This document shows positions 44,540 through 55,330 of a DNA stretch of 64,000 bases, piece after piece; the first letter of the stretch is position 1; every line of letters begins with the position of its first letter. Location of the stretch: assembly GCA_013400155.1 (NCBI GenBank), contig VXBM01000275.1, positions 273,577 through 337,576 on the forward strand. The letters run 5' to 3'. This DNA is from Helopsaltes ochotensis. Its lineage: Eukaryota > Chordata > Aves > Passeriformes > Locustellidae. The notes below the pieces were generated by a model. The model did no database searches and was not told the origin of the DNA. It saw nothing but the letters and a program-made list of their open reading frames with translations. The translations under genes were made by a program, and so were the position numbers.

Positions 44540-44730
44540 TGCCCAATGTGACATTTTTTACCAGGAGTCAATTGTTTTGGCAAGTGTTTTGCAAAGCACA
44601 TTCCGGAGGGTTTGCTCTCCATCCTGGGCTGCTTTGATCAATCTTGTTTGCGAAGCAGTTTCCAGCGCCCTGGTTAATGTACGTTATTATCTCCTTGAAT
44701 CCCTGCTATTGAACCTGGATAAATCCCGTG
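44540..44730. promoter_or_regulatory. AT-rich island, candidate conserved noncoding element
   Basis: Non-repetitive stretch with gagtcaattgttttggcaag, ctttgatcaatcttg and ggttaatgtacgttattatc, including CAATTG, SOX-like ATTGTTTT and TTTGATC TCF/LEF-type sites. No coding signal. Confidence 0.3.
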
Positions 44731-45954
44731 GAAAAAGAAAAAGCCCTACAAAAGGAAAGGCTCTAAAACCTCCCGCGGGAACTGCCACCGCTGATGTGGA
44801 GGGTTTGGACACTGTGAGTGGTCCTTTAACAGCAAGAGCAGCCCCAAGTCCCCCGGTCTATCTGCAAAGGCTTTCATCCCAACGTGAGAGCAGAGTGCAG
44901 GAATACCAGACCTGGCACTGTCCCCCAGGTTTCCCAGCTGGGAAGAGCGTGCCTCCCTGTAACTGCTGTGGAAGCAGCTGGGCAGTGGGTGCAGAGGTTC
45001 AGGTGTCCCTGCCCTGTGGGATCTGTAGGACTCGATCCCACACTGCCCAGCAGCATCACACACCGGGGCTCTGGATCCCCAACACTACCCTCAAAGCCAG
45101 CAGAGCCTTTCCCTGGCTCCAGCGTGCAGGCAGCCATCGCTCCCTGTCTCCTCAGGTCTGTCCCGGAGCAGAGGCAGCTGCAGCGTGGCACCACGGCAGG
45201 GCAGCCTGGGCTTATCTCCAAGGCAAACGGGCTTAAAAATGTGACAGGCTATAGACGGCTTTTTGTCTAAAGCCTGCGTGCCACAAGGCAGCGCGTTCCT
45301 GCCATCCCACAGGCATGAGAGAAAACACTCCACGACTTGTGAGCCTTATTAATATGGATTCAGGTCAGCTGCTCCCTGCAAGTTTTTGCGAGTGACTCGC
45401 GGTGTGCAGTTCATGCAGGATCCGTAAATAAGGACGTCTCTCTGGAATCTCGCAGGGTCGTATGAGCACAGGGATGTAAGAACTGCCTCAGGGCATACAG
45501 GGAGACGAGGGGTGAGAAGCCACCCACCTCTCTGCTCCCAAAAGCAGCTTGTCTAGCTTGTCTTTTTGTCAGCTCCCACCACCCCAGCCCAGGCTCCTGG
45601 ACCGGCTGGGCGCATTGAGGGCTGGCAAGTCCCTTTAATCTGATCTCTCCTGAACAGAAAAACGGGTTTGGAGACAACATAAACACTGAAGGAAAGGTCA
45701 CATCAAAGCCACGTGCTCTGTGACTGTGTCTTGTGTCTTCACTCCCACAGTGGGCTGTGCAGGGCTCTGAGTCGACCATGGCACAGGGGATGGGGACAGA
45801 GACTCGGTGCTTGCAGGGCCAGGGCCAGGATGTGGGTAATTTTACTTTGAGCTTCTCCATTTTACGTTTTCTGTGCTCCCTCTCCTTGGGCTGGTGCTAC
45901 ACCACACATGGTTTCTCTGCAAGGCGTCCTGCCTGCACATCAAAGGCTTCCTAC

Positions 45955-46002
45955 ATTTTTAAGGCTGGAAGGGCTGTTGTGATCATTTACTCCACCCTCC
46001 TG
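45955..46002 (-). repeat. Ancient CR1 LINE remnant
   Basis: ttttaaggctggaagggctg followed by ttgtgatcatttactccacc is the reversed end of an old CR1 subfamily. Very short. Confidence 0.5.
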
Positions 46003-46251
46003 TGAGCCCCGGCACTTGCCAAAGCTGGGTTCCTGTGGTCATGCAGAGCACAGTGCTGCCGTCAGAGGAGCTGGGAGGTGCCAAGACATGCCAGTGGCTT
46101 TGGGCTGGCTGCAGGGTGGGAGTTCCTCCTGCCCCACTTCAGCACATCCACGTCCCCGTGCTGCACTCGCTGCGCTCTGCCGCGCTCCTTGCTCCTTCTT
46201 CCAGCCACGGGCTGCAGTCCCCAGGGAGTCCCTGCTCCGGGAACACACTGG

Positions 46252-46640
46252 GTGCTCACCAGTGAACCTACTGGCAAACCACGTGTAAACCACTTAGTGC
46301 TCATGCATGAAATGATGGAGCAGTCATGCACAGGCTAATCGGGCATTTGTATGCCAAATAACGGGCGCTCATGCGTGAACTGCCCGGGTGCTCATGCATG
46401 CCCTGATCGGGGCTCATGGGCACGGGAATGAGCCATCCACGGATGTGCCGACCCGGCTTCCCTGCCGGAAAACCCTGCACTTGTGCGAGCTCTAAGTGTG
46501 AACCTGTGCGTGCTCATGCAGGGTCAGTTGGGATGCTGATGCGTGACCTCCCTGGATGCTCAAACGCAAATTATCTGGGCACTTGTGCATTCCCTGATTA
46601 GACACACGTGCATGACTTAATTAGGCGCTGGACCGCGTGT
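46252..46640 (+). repeat. Degenerate 23-bp tandem array with TCATGCATGA-type core
   Basis: Successive 22-23 bp units can be laid out: gtgctcaccagtgaac.., gcagtcatgcacaggctaat.., gcgctcatgcgtgaactgcc.., gtgctcatgcatgccctgat.., then after a less regular middle part atgctgatgcgtgacctccc.., atgctcaaacgcaaattatc.. and gcacttgtgcattccctgat... Most end in GG. About a dozen units or more, 60-80% alike. Confidence 0.75.
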
Positions 46641-47619
46641 TCACTGCGAACAAGTGGAGCCCGGCACAGCGACAGCCCCACGCAGGGTAGGGCAACCTGC
46701 CAGCACCGAGCACGGGATGGTGCGGCACCAAAAACCCCTGCTGGCTCCCCCAGCGTGTGTGAGCTGGTGGCTTTGCCTCCCCAGCAGCCTTGCTGGCACA
46801 CGCCAGCCCATCTCACACCTTCCCCCGAGCTCCCCAGGGCGTAGGAAGGAGCTACTGCTGTACAGACAACTTAAACCCAGTTCTGGCACAGCTTAAATAC
46901 AAGAATCTCCAAAAGCAGGAGACAAGGTCTCCACTGTGTAGAATAATTTAGGTCAGTCTCACTTCTGCAACGATTTATTTAAGCTTTAGCAGTTCCTGGC
47001 CCAAGTGAGGGAAAAAATGAAGGGAAAAAAATAGAATCCCCCGTATTTACACTATTTTTCTGTAATGTTTATCTTGGGAAGGTACAGCCTCATCTGCCAG
47101 AGCCGCTTTAATCCAGGGCTGCAGACATTTCCACCACACACACATTTCTTAGGATTGTGCTTCAAATTGGAGCAACTTGCTGAGCACAAAATCTCAGCCT
47201 GCAAAAGCTTTCGAGTGGTTGCTTCTCCCTGGAAAGTATGTCCCGTCCTCCGAGCACTCCAAGGCTTTACCAGAAATGCTTTTGCCTTCCTGCGATCGAA
47301 AAAAACAGCCAATTGAGTGTCTCAGAAGCAAAGCACCCAGAAACAACGCCCTGTGGTACAGCTCCACAAACCATATCCAGGGAGCAGCCTGGGAGAGCAG
47401 GACCCGGATGGGTGTTGGAGGTGATGCCTAGCTGGGCAGCTGTGTATTTCAATGTATATAAATGTATACAAACGTGTATGGATGTATCTACAGCAGGCCA
47501 GTACTCACCCGCTCACCCTGGGCTGGCATCACTGGAAGCTTGGGCCAAACCCCCTCCTGCCCTCCTCGCCAGCCTGGCCGTGGTTATGCTCTCACTGAGC
47601 TCTACAGAAGGAGCTGCAA

Positions 47620-47755
47620 CAGTTCATCTGATCAATAAATACACATTTTATACAACCCTTTAGTCTGTAATATCTCTCTGTATATAAGAGGCCATGAGGG
47701 ATTTTGTTTTAATTAGAGGAATGCTTAAGGCTACTCTGCCTCCTGCTTAATCGGC
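47620..47755. promoter_or_regulatory. AT-rich island
   Basis: gatcaataaatacacatttt, agtctgtaatatctctctgt and gttttaattagaggaatgct in an otherwise GC-rich interval. Could be a regulatory element or simply old neutral sequence. Confidence 0.2.
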
Positions 47756-48230
47756 CTTGGAAATGCAGAGGGAAGGGCCGTCCTTGTGCAGGGCACTGCT
47801 CCGAGCCAGCACAACCTGAAGGCTCAGCGAGGGCAGGAGCAGGGAGAGAGGGGAGCACAGCCCATATCCACCTCCATCTGGCATCTCCAGAATGAGCCAG
47901 GAAAACTGTCTGGAGTTGCAAGCATCCCCTGCTTGAGAATTCCCACAAGGGTGGGAGTTCCTGGGCAGGGTCCAGCCCCATCCCTGGTCTGAGGAGATGG
48001 TTATCGTGGATACACAGGGAGAGGTGTCAGGAATGCACTTCATGGCCAGCAAAGAGCAGGGGCTTCCAGCCAAACATTGCCAAAGTTTGCAAAGGTGGTG
48101 GTTTTCTTACGGGAATGTTACAACTGCTTAGGTCCCACGGCCCGGAAATATCCGTGGGAGGAGAGCACAGCTCTGCACAGACACGTGGCCTTGGGAACAG
48201 CCCTCGGTGCCCTGGGACGGCTCTGCCTCC

Positions 48231-48300
48231 GTGCTGGGATCCAGGTGAGCCCCCGGGCTGGGATCCAGGTGAGCCCCCGTGCTGGGATCCAGGTGAGCCT
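48231..48300 (+). repeat. 23-bp tandem repeat, 3 copies
   Basis: The unit gctgggatccaggtgagccc occurs three times with near identity, each unit containing a consensus-like CAGGTGAG splice-donor word by chance. Confidence 0.9.
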
Positions 48301-48712
48301 GTGGTCAGCCACCAGCACACACCTGGCTTTGCCGTGGAGCACCCAGAGCCAGTGGACATCAGCAACACCCAAAGCTGTGCCCTCAGTGTAAACCACCAAT
48401 GTAGGGGTCTGGAAGATGTATTTCCAGCTCATCCCAGTCCCACCACTGCCCAGGGGCACTTCAGCCCCAGTCCATCACAGTGCTCAGCTCGTGTAACTCC
48501 AAGCAGGCGTGCAATCAGTTTGGGAGGATAAGGAGGAATGAAAGGGGGAATTATAAACCAAAATGAGCCCTAGAGGAGAAAAACTGCTCACTGCCAACAT
48601 TGATGCTCTCAGAGCAAACAGGAGGGGAGGCACTGCTTTGTGCTCACCCTCAGCTCAGCAGCACAGGTAATTGTTTGCTGCTAACAGCAAAAAAGCCTCA
48701 CAGGGATGCCAC

Positions 48713-48740
48713 ACGTGTGTGTGTGTCTGTGTGTGTGGTG
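48713..48740 (+). repeat. (TG)n short microsatellite
   Basis: gtgtgtgtgtctgtgtgtgtgg, an interrupted TG run. Confidence 0.85.
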
Positions 48741-48954
48741 AAACCCTCTGGAAAGGAAGACAAATGAAGGAGCAGTAAAGTCCTTGGTATGCCAGGACAT
48801 TATCCAAAGCCTTGGATTTATGGTTAACTGGTTCCCATGGAGGAACTGCAGCTTTTACTGGTGCTGCAGCTCCCTGCCCTTGCCAGCCCAGCTGTCCCGG
48901 GCTCCTCATCCCAGGCAACTTCTGCTCCTTGGATCCTTTCTTTATCACGTGTAT

Positions 48955-49060
48955 TTCAGAGGATAAAAATATTAATATGCTTCTTGGGAAATGATAGATA
49001 AGTATCCATCATTCATGCTCTAAATGACACAGCTGACAAAGACCTGATATTCGTATTTAC
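48955..49060. promoter_or_regulatory. AT-rich island
   Basis: aatattaatatgcttcttgg, gatagataagtatccatcat and gatattcgtatttactgccc, non-repetitive with GATA and homeodomain cores. Low support. Confidence 0.22.
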
Positions 49061-52000
49061 TGCCCTCAAGAAACAGCACCTAAAAGGCCTATTAGGAAAA
49101 GGAAAAACTAGGTTCTATTTCATGTTTTAGTTGGGGTACCATGGTATCCAGCAAGTCCAGTATTATACATAAATCAAATTGTCTTGGTATTCCTTTGCAC
49201 TGCAGAGCAGAGCACGGAACAGCCACTGCTGGGGCTCCACTCCTAATTTCTGACACATCTTTTAACTCGCTCATTTAAAAGCACTTACTTTGCATCTTTC
49301 TCCTTAAGAATTAATGGGATATGAACTATGAGGTTTCCTAGACTAGGAATGTCTGGATAATAAAATGCTGTGGAACAGGATTTCCAGTGGGAGAAGAATC
49401 CTTTCAGCAGTACCTGGGCACTGGGATCAGCAAACTGCGCTGGACCTTGGCAGCTGCTCCCATGCTGGCCCTTTTGTAAACGTTGAGTTTATTTTTCCTC
49501 GTTTATTTGCCTTTCATTGAGCTCCGACAGGAAAAATATATGGCTCAGTGTCCCTCCCGCCCTGGTCTCTGTGAGTTTTTGTTTCACATGGTTATCGCAG
49601 AGTCCCTCGCCTCTTCCAGTGTTTACACAAAGTTACAGTGCCCACGAAACAGCTCCAAAACCTTTATTTGCATTTAAAAATATCCTGCTTGAAACCAATC
49701 TTAATGCATTTCTCTCTCGTTGTAGCTCCTTGTGTTAAATAAAATCAGCAAACCCACACTGATGCCACAGGGGCCACACGCTGCTGAAAGCCCTGAGTCG
49801 GGGAGGGAGCGACGTCGGCAGCGCTGCCAGCGGCTCTCCACGGAGAGCTAATGGAAAACCTCCTTTTAAAATCCACTCAGGCCTGGCAAATTTGGGTTAT
49901 TTTTGGAGAACAAAGAGATCCAGCTCTATCCACGCTTCCAAGGCTTGGCTCGGTGGCATGGCCCCCGCAGAGACATCCCCGGGATGTGTGAGTGCAGAGC
50001 TCCCGCTGCCCGTGGCCCTGCGGTGTCCTGGCGGGGATCGGGACAGGTGCCACACACCAGATAAGAAGTTATCAATACCCCTAATGGGCAAGCACCGTTT
50101 CAGCTCCCTGTTCCAGGATGGCACCGCTCACTCTGAGATGGAACACAAGTGGTGGGAAGGGAAGTGCCAGGAGGGGCCGGTGAGGTCCCGTTGCCGGAGC
50201 GGTGCCACAGGAGCACTACGGCAGCAGCTCCTCACTGGATCCCGGTGTGGATGGCTGTGTGCCACATGCCTGGAGTGTGGGAATGCACCGAGGGGAAAGG
50301 AGGCAACTTCAGGGAAATAAAAACAGCGAAAGGAAAAGGAGCAGCTGCAGGAAAACCCTCGCTGCCCAGTCCCTGCCAAACCCGCGAGGTTCCCTCTGGA
50401 AGGAGCGACCCAAATGGATTCGCTCCTTTCCACTTATTTATTCCTTAAATAAATAAGCGGGAATGAACGTTAGCAGGTTTATTTACATTGACAGTTTGCA
50501 TTCATTTTCCTCCCTCTCCACGTCAGGCCTTGGAGCATCCCACCAGGCAGGGAAAGGGAAGAGCAATGCAAGCAGCTGCCACGATATTCGGTGACAGAGG
50601 GAGGCAGGGAGCAATGGCAGAGCTCTGGATGAACAGAAGTGTCTTTCCCTGGGAATAAATCCATGGAAATGGATTGAGGGGGGGCTCATTGAAACTTTCT
50701 GGTCCATGCTAACTGCTGCCCCTTTCCCTCCCAGCCCCAGCCATGGTGTGCTGGCATGTGGGAATAGCTGCAAATCCAAGTAACATGAAAACAAGACAGC
50801 AGAAATCACAGCAAACCCGTGATTTTGATTATTTTTAATTTTTTTAAATTAACCTTTTATTGCTACCAGCCCAAGAAATAACCACTCACAATTTAACTGA
50901 TTCTGCTTCCCTGTGCCCCGTCACTCTGCTCCAGGGACCTTGGATCTGAACACATCAGATGGGGCCAGCTGTATGGTGTGGCTGTTCTCACAAAGGAAAA
51001 ACAGCAGGGTTTTGGAAATTTAAAAAAAAATGAGCGTTCCCAATCCACCTGGGACTATTTGAATTCCGGTGGTGTTACCTCTGCTTGTCTGGCTTTTCTC
51101 CTTTAAGTCTCCACCCGTGTGTGTCCTTTTGGGCTGGCTTCCAGGAAAAATTCCCACTAGCAGTGTGCTATGTTTTCCGTTTGCATCCAGACATGCCCCA
51201 GCATGTGCAGAGGAAATCTCTTTGCTTACAGATAAATCTGCATAAACAAAATGAGCTCTGTCACCATCCACTGCTATGGGAATTAGTTTCAAGCTTACAC
51301 ACACTTTCCTTGTCTTAAGTTCAGAGTTTCTCTGAAAAAGTCAGACTCGTATTTTTGTATCTTTTTCCTACAAGTAAAACAGTAAGTTTGGTCACTTTGA
51401 AGTACTATTTAAAATGGACACACACACCCCCCAAAAATATCAGCCTTGTATTTCACCTCTAAAGACACAACCTGTGTGGTTTCAAGTTACTGGTGAAATG
51501 CCAAGCAAACCCCTCCAGCAGCAGATTCCAAGGGACTGTTACAGGAGGGAAATGGCAAGTTTGGACAATTCATTGCTCAGTTCTCAAAAAAAAAAAAACC
51601 AAAAAAAAACCACCCCACTTCAGATGTCTGTTAGAAAAACGACCCTTTTCTCCCAAACAATCTGAGCTTTGATGAACTGTTATTTTGCAACACAGTAAGA
51701 TTAGTCAGGACTAATCCCAGCTGGATTGCTCTGTAGCAAGGATTAGGACAAACAGGTTCTCTGTGACAGAGCTGGGCGATGACAGGCCACAGCCCTGCAG
51801 CTCTGCTTGGGAAACCTCCTGCTTCCCAAGTTTCATCAGGAATAACAATAAGCAATGATGTTATATGGGTAATATTTGCATTATTCTCCCTTGGAAAGCC
51901 CTGGTTTCCATTGCTCCCACTCTGAAGACAAAAACTTGTAATTTTACAGTAGTTGGCTTCTTTTTTTTTTAATAAGATTATTTGCCTTTGCCTTCCCAGT

Positions 52001-52404
52001 AATTTTTTTTTACATAACTTATTAATTCCCCATTTATGTGTTTTGCTCAAAAAACAAAAATTACTCTGAGAAATAAGTATTGTGCAGCATATCCAGCTAA
52101 ACACTCCACTGATAGCACAGACCCAAGGAAGGTAATGAGGAAGAAAACATCTAATACCTCTATAAAGAGGCACTTCATTAAGGTAATTAAGAGAATCATT
52201 TAAAGCAGTTATGAGGACTATTAAGACACAAAAGAAATTATGCAACAAGGTTTTCACCAAGCAAGCAGACTTACCCTTGGTTTATGATGCCTTTAAGAAC
52301 AACTTTCAGTGGTTTTAATAAGATTTTGAAAAGAGAGACTCATTTCCTGGCAAAGGATGGAGCTTCCCTGCACCTGGGAAAAGCATAATCAGGATCTTTG
52401 TGGG

Positions 52405-52500
52405 GTTTTTTGGTGTTGTTTGTTTGGTTTTTTGGGGGGTTTTTTTGGTTTTGTTTTGTTTTGTTTTGTTTTGTTTGTTTTTTTGGGTTTTTTTTTGTGT
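52405..52500 (+). repeat. T-rich (TTTTG)n simple sequence
   Basis: ggttttgttttgttttgttt and neighbouring T/G runs, directly beside the CR1 fragment that starts near 52528. Confidence 0.9.
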
Positions 52501-52527
52501 GGGGAGGGGACTTGTTGGATTTTTTTA

Positions 52528-52658
52528 ATATCACAGAAAGGTTTGGGTTGGGAGGGGCCTTAAAGCTCACCCATTTCCACCCCCTGCCGTGGGCAGGGAC
52601 ACCTTCCACTCTCCCAGGTTGCAAGCCCTGTCCAGCCTGGCCTTGGACACTTCCAGGG
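52528..52658 (-). repeat. CR1 LINE 3' fragment (first of two)
   Basis: tatcacagaaaggtttgggt, ggaggggccttaaagctcac and cttggacacttccaggga are the reversed CR1 terminus. It abuts a second, different CR1 end. Confidence 0.88.
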
Positions 52659-52805
52659 ATCACAGAATCCCTGAATCCTAGGTTGGAAAAGACCTCCAAG
52701 GTCACTGAGTCCAATCCTTGTCCCATCACCACCCTCTCACCCAGACCACACCACTGAGTGCCACCTCCTGACATTCCTTGGACACTTCCAGGGATGGGAA
52801 CTCCA
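52659..52805 (-). repeat. CR1 LINE 3' fragment (second of two)
   Basis: tcacagaatccctgaatcct, ggttggaaaagacctccaag, actgagtgccacctcctgac and cttggacacttccagggatg. A second CR1 terminus in the same orientation directly follows the first. Confidence 0.9.
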
Positions 52806-53649
52806 AAAAGTGTTTCTGCCGAGCTGCCAAATAACTGAACAGCTTGTTAAATCCTGAGCAGCTTGTTCAATAATCCTAAAACCCCATTATTTCCCCCAAA
52901 TCGCCCACTGAAGTGAAATAGATCCACGCTGGAATTCCACGGTGGCTGCTCACCACGTTGTGTTCCACTACCAAGGGAACTGTGCAACCCTAAAGCTCTG
53001 CCACAGCTGCAGAACATCCCCAGGATGGGAATTCACCCTCTGCCTCTGGGGAAGAGGGGCTCTCTCACCCCACCCAGCTCTCTGCTGTTATTTCATCCCT
53101 TGGTGACCCAGCGGGGACATTCCTGGTTCAAAACCCCCGAGCAGAGGCATTCCACCTCGGGGGGAGGAGAAAAACGGGCAGCATTTCCAACAGCCACGCG
53201 GGTCGTGATGTTACACTGAAAATCCTTCCCCGCCAGCCACCGGATTGCTGTTTTTCCAGAGGAATATGCATTTTTCATTAACGTGTGAAAAATGAGGGCA
53301 GCGTGATGGGCTCCAAGGAAGAGGCAGGAGGCATTTCTCACAATCCCTTAATTAACTCCTGAGCCTAAAAGGGTTTTCTCCGCACTCCAACACTTGTTTT
53401 AAGCCCTCATGGTGGTTTCAGTGACTGAACCTCTCCAGCACCACCGGGTCTCTTGTGCCCATACAAACAACAGCCAGGATCAATCAATGAGGGACACCTA
53501 GATTGCACAAGATCCTTTATTTCAATAATTTTTAGCAGGATCTCATCCGCATTTTTGTATTATCTCACGGACAGGGGCACACTGAAGTGGTCTCTCACTC
53601 AAAAGCTGCTTTAACACATTTGTGAGGGTTTTGTGACAATGCAGAGTAC

Positions 53650-53980
53650 ACCCCTGGTGTTTTAAAGTGTCTTTATTCAAATTACAGTTTTATAAACATA
53701 ACATATTTAGATATTATCATCCTGCTTCTTCCCCAGGATATCCTTTTTTGCCTTCTTTTGAGTCTGTTTTTCATGTGACCCTATATTAAACCTTCCTAAA
53801 AGCACTTTATAGAACATTCTTCTGCAGGAGCATGCAGCCCTCAGCAGTGCTCTCAGATGGATCCACTTGGGATGCGACTTTGCCTCAGTTTTTAGCACTT
53901 TTTGTTCCTCCACTTTTATTAACTTAGACACCAACTCAAGCCCATTCTTTTGTTTTGTCCAAACTCATCACGCTCCGCTG
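53650..53980 (-). ncRNA. Possible 3'-terminal exon of an unidentified transcript divergent from SRSF1
   Basis: The minus strand has an open frame from 53964 to a TAA at 53709-53707, followed 30 bases later by a canonical AATAAA at 53677-53672. The frame encodes a lysine-rich, cysteine-containing peptide (for example SKLIKVEEQKVLKTE and RAACSCRRMFYKVLLGRF) that I do not recognise. It has no in-frame ATG near its start and is closed upstream by two TGA codons at 53970-53965, so it is coding only if spliced in; a noncoding promoter-divergent RNA is more likely. A second minus-strand AATAAA lies at 53521-53516. Confidence 0.3.
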
Positions 53981-54271
53981 CAAATGTCGGATGCAAGAGC
54001 CCCCAAGAACGATTTTATGGGTCCAGCAATGGGAAAACACCCCGCGAGTGGGGGGAAATCCCAAACCCAAGAGATTTAAGGCCGGACTTCAGTTGCTGAA
54101 GGAGATGCGTGAGCTCGGTGCCCGCCTCGCCCCCTGCGCCCCAGGGCGGCCATTTTGGCTCCTGCCCCCCGGGGAGCGGGCAGAGCGCTTTCCTGAGGGC
54201 CCCCGAGGCACGGCACACCGGGACAGAGCACTGAACGCGGCCCTTCGTCCCTCCAGCCCACGGCGGGGCCA

Positions 54272-54340
54272 CCGGGGGACAGCCGGGGGACACGGGGGGG
54301 ACACGGGGGGGACACGGCGGGACACGGCGGGACACGGCCA
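54272..54340 (+). repeat. G-rich tandem array upstream of SRSF1
   Basis: Six imperfect copies of an 11-bp unit GGGGGGGACAC / GGCGGGACAC. The G-runs of five to seven are close enough to form intramolecular quadruplexes. Confidence 0.85.
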
Positions 54341-54352
54341 TCCCCGCCCGCC

Positions 54353-54370
54353 CGCGGTGCATTGTGGGAG
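54353..54370 (-). promoter_or_regulatory. ZNF143/STAF binding site
   Basis: The minus strand reads CTCCCACAATGCACCGCG, which fits all 18 positions of the STAF consensus as I recall it (YWCCCRNMATSCMYYRCR). Such sites sit close to start sites of housekeeping CpG-island promoters and can mark bidirectional promoters. Confidence 0.65.
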
Positions 54371-54376
54371 GCGCCC

Positions 54377-54396
54377 CGCGCTTGGCGCCAAGCGCG
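54377..54396. promoter_or_regulatory. 20-bp perfect palindrome with E2F-like centre
   Basis: CGCGCTTGGCGCCAAGCGCG equals its own reverse complement. The centre TTGGCGCC resembles an E2F site on both strands. It lies 6 bp from the ZNF143-type site. Confidence 0.55.
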
Positions 54397-54416
54397 CCCG
54401 CCGTCCCGCGCGGTGC

Positions 54417-55263
54417 NNNNNNNNNNNNNNNNNNNNNNNNNNNNNNNNNNNNNNNNNNNNNNNNNNNNNNNNNNNNNNNNNNNNNNNNNNNNNNNNNNNN
54501 NNNNNNNNNNNNNNNNNNNNNNNNNNNNNNNNNNNNNNNNNNNNNNNNNNNNNNNNNNNNNNNNNNNNNNNNNNNNNNNNNNNNNNNNNNNNNNNNNNNN
54601 NNNNNNNNNNNNNNNNNNNNNNNNNNNNNNNNNNNNNNNNNNNNNNNNNNNNNNNNNNNNNNNNNNNNNNNNNNNNNNNNNNNNNNNNNNNNNNNNNNNN
54701 NNNNNNNNNNNNNNNNNNNNNNNNNNNNNNNNNNNNNNNNNNNNNNNNNNNNNNNNNNNNNNNNNNNNNNNNNNNNNNNNNNNNNNNNNNNNNNNNNNNN
54801 NNNNNNNNNNNNNNNNNNNNNNNNNNNNNNNNNNNNNNNNNNNNNNNNNNNNNNNNNNNNNNNNNNNNNNNNNNNNNNNNNNNNNNNNNNNNNNNNNNNN
54901 NNNNNNNNNNNNNNNNNNNNNNNNNNNNNNNNNNNNNNNNNNNNNNNNNNNNNNNNNNNNNNNNNNNNNNNNNNNNNNNNNNNNNNNNNNNNNNNNNNNN
55001 NNNNNNNNNNNNNNNNNNNNNNNNNNNNNNNNNNNNNNNNNNNNNNNNNNNNNNNNNNNNNNNNNNNNNNNNNNNNNNNNNNNNNNNNNNNNNNNNNNNN
55101 NNNNNNNNNNNNNNNNNNNNNNNNNNNNNNNNNNNNNNNNNNNNNNNNNNNNNNNNNNNNNNNNNNNNNNNNNNNNNNNNNNNNNNNNNNNNNNNNNNNN
55201 NNNNNNNNNNNNNNNNNNNNNNNNNNNNNNNNNNNNNNNNNNNNNNNNNNNNNNNNNNNNNNN
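54417..55263. other. Assembly gap (847 N)
   Basis: Undetermined bases that should contain the SRSF1 transcription start, 5' UTR and exon 1 (residues 1 to about 65). Confidence 1.
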
Positions 55264-55330
55264 CGGGGAGCGGGAACAAAGGCGGGGGGTGCGGCGGCCG
55301 CGCTCACCGCCCGCCCCGTGCCGCCCGCAG

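Larger units (their letters stand above)
41271..53640. other. Intergenic region between the DYNLL2 and SRSF1 promoters
   Basis: No exon series or known protein was found. Contents are CR1 fragments (43281, 45955, 52528, 52659), a 23-bp degenerate array (46252), a 23-bp triplicate (48231), a TG run (48713), T-rich simple sequence (52405) and AT-rich islands (44540, 47620, 48955, 51960). The 286-codon frame at 44376-45236 and the 209-codon minus frame at 51631-52260 show no recognisable domain. Confidence 0.6.

Noticed and set aside
48228..48300. Three repeated CAGGTGAG donor-like words
   Set aside because: They belong to the 23-bp tandem repeat and are not linked to any coding segment.
51631..52260. 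209-codon minus-strand frame in an AT-rich interval
   Set aside because: Looks unusual because it is long for AT-rich DNA, but the text has no domain, includes poly-Lys/Phe runs from simple sequence, and lacks splice support.
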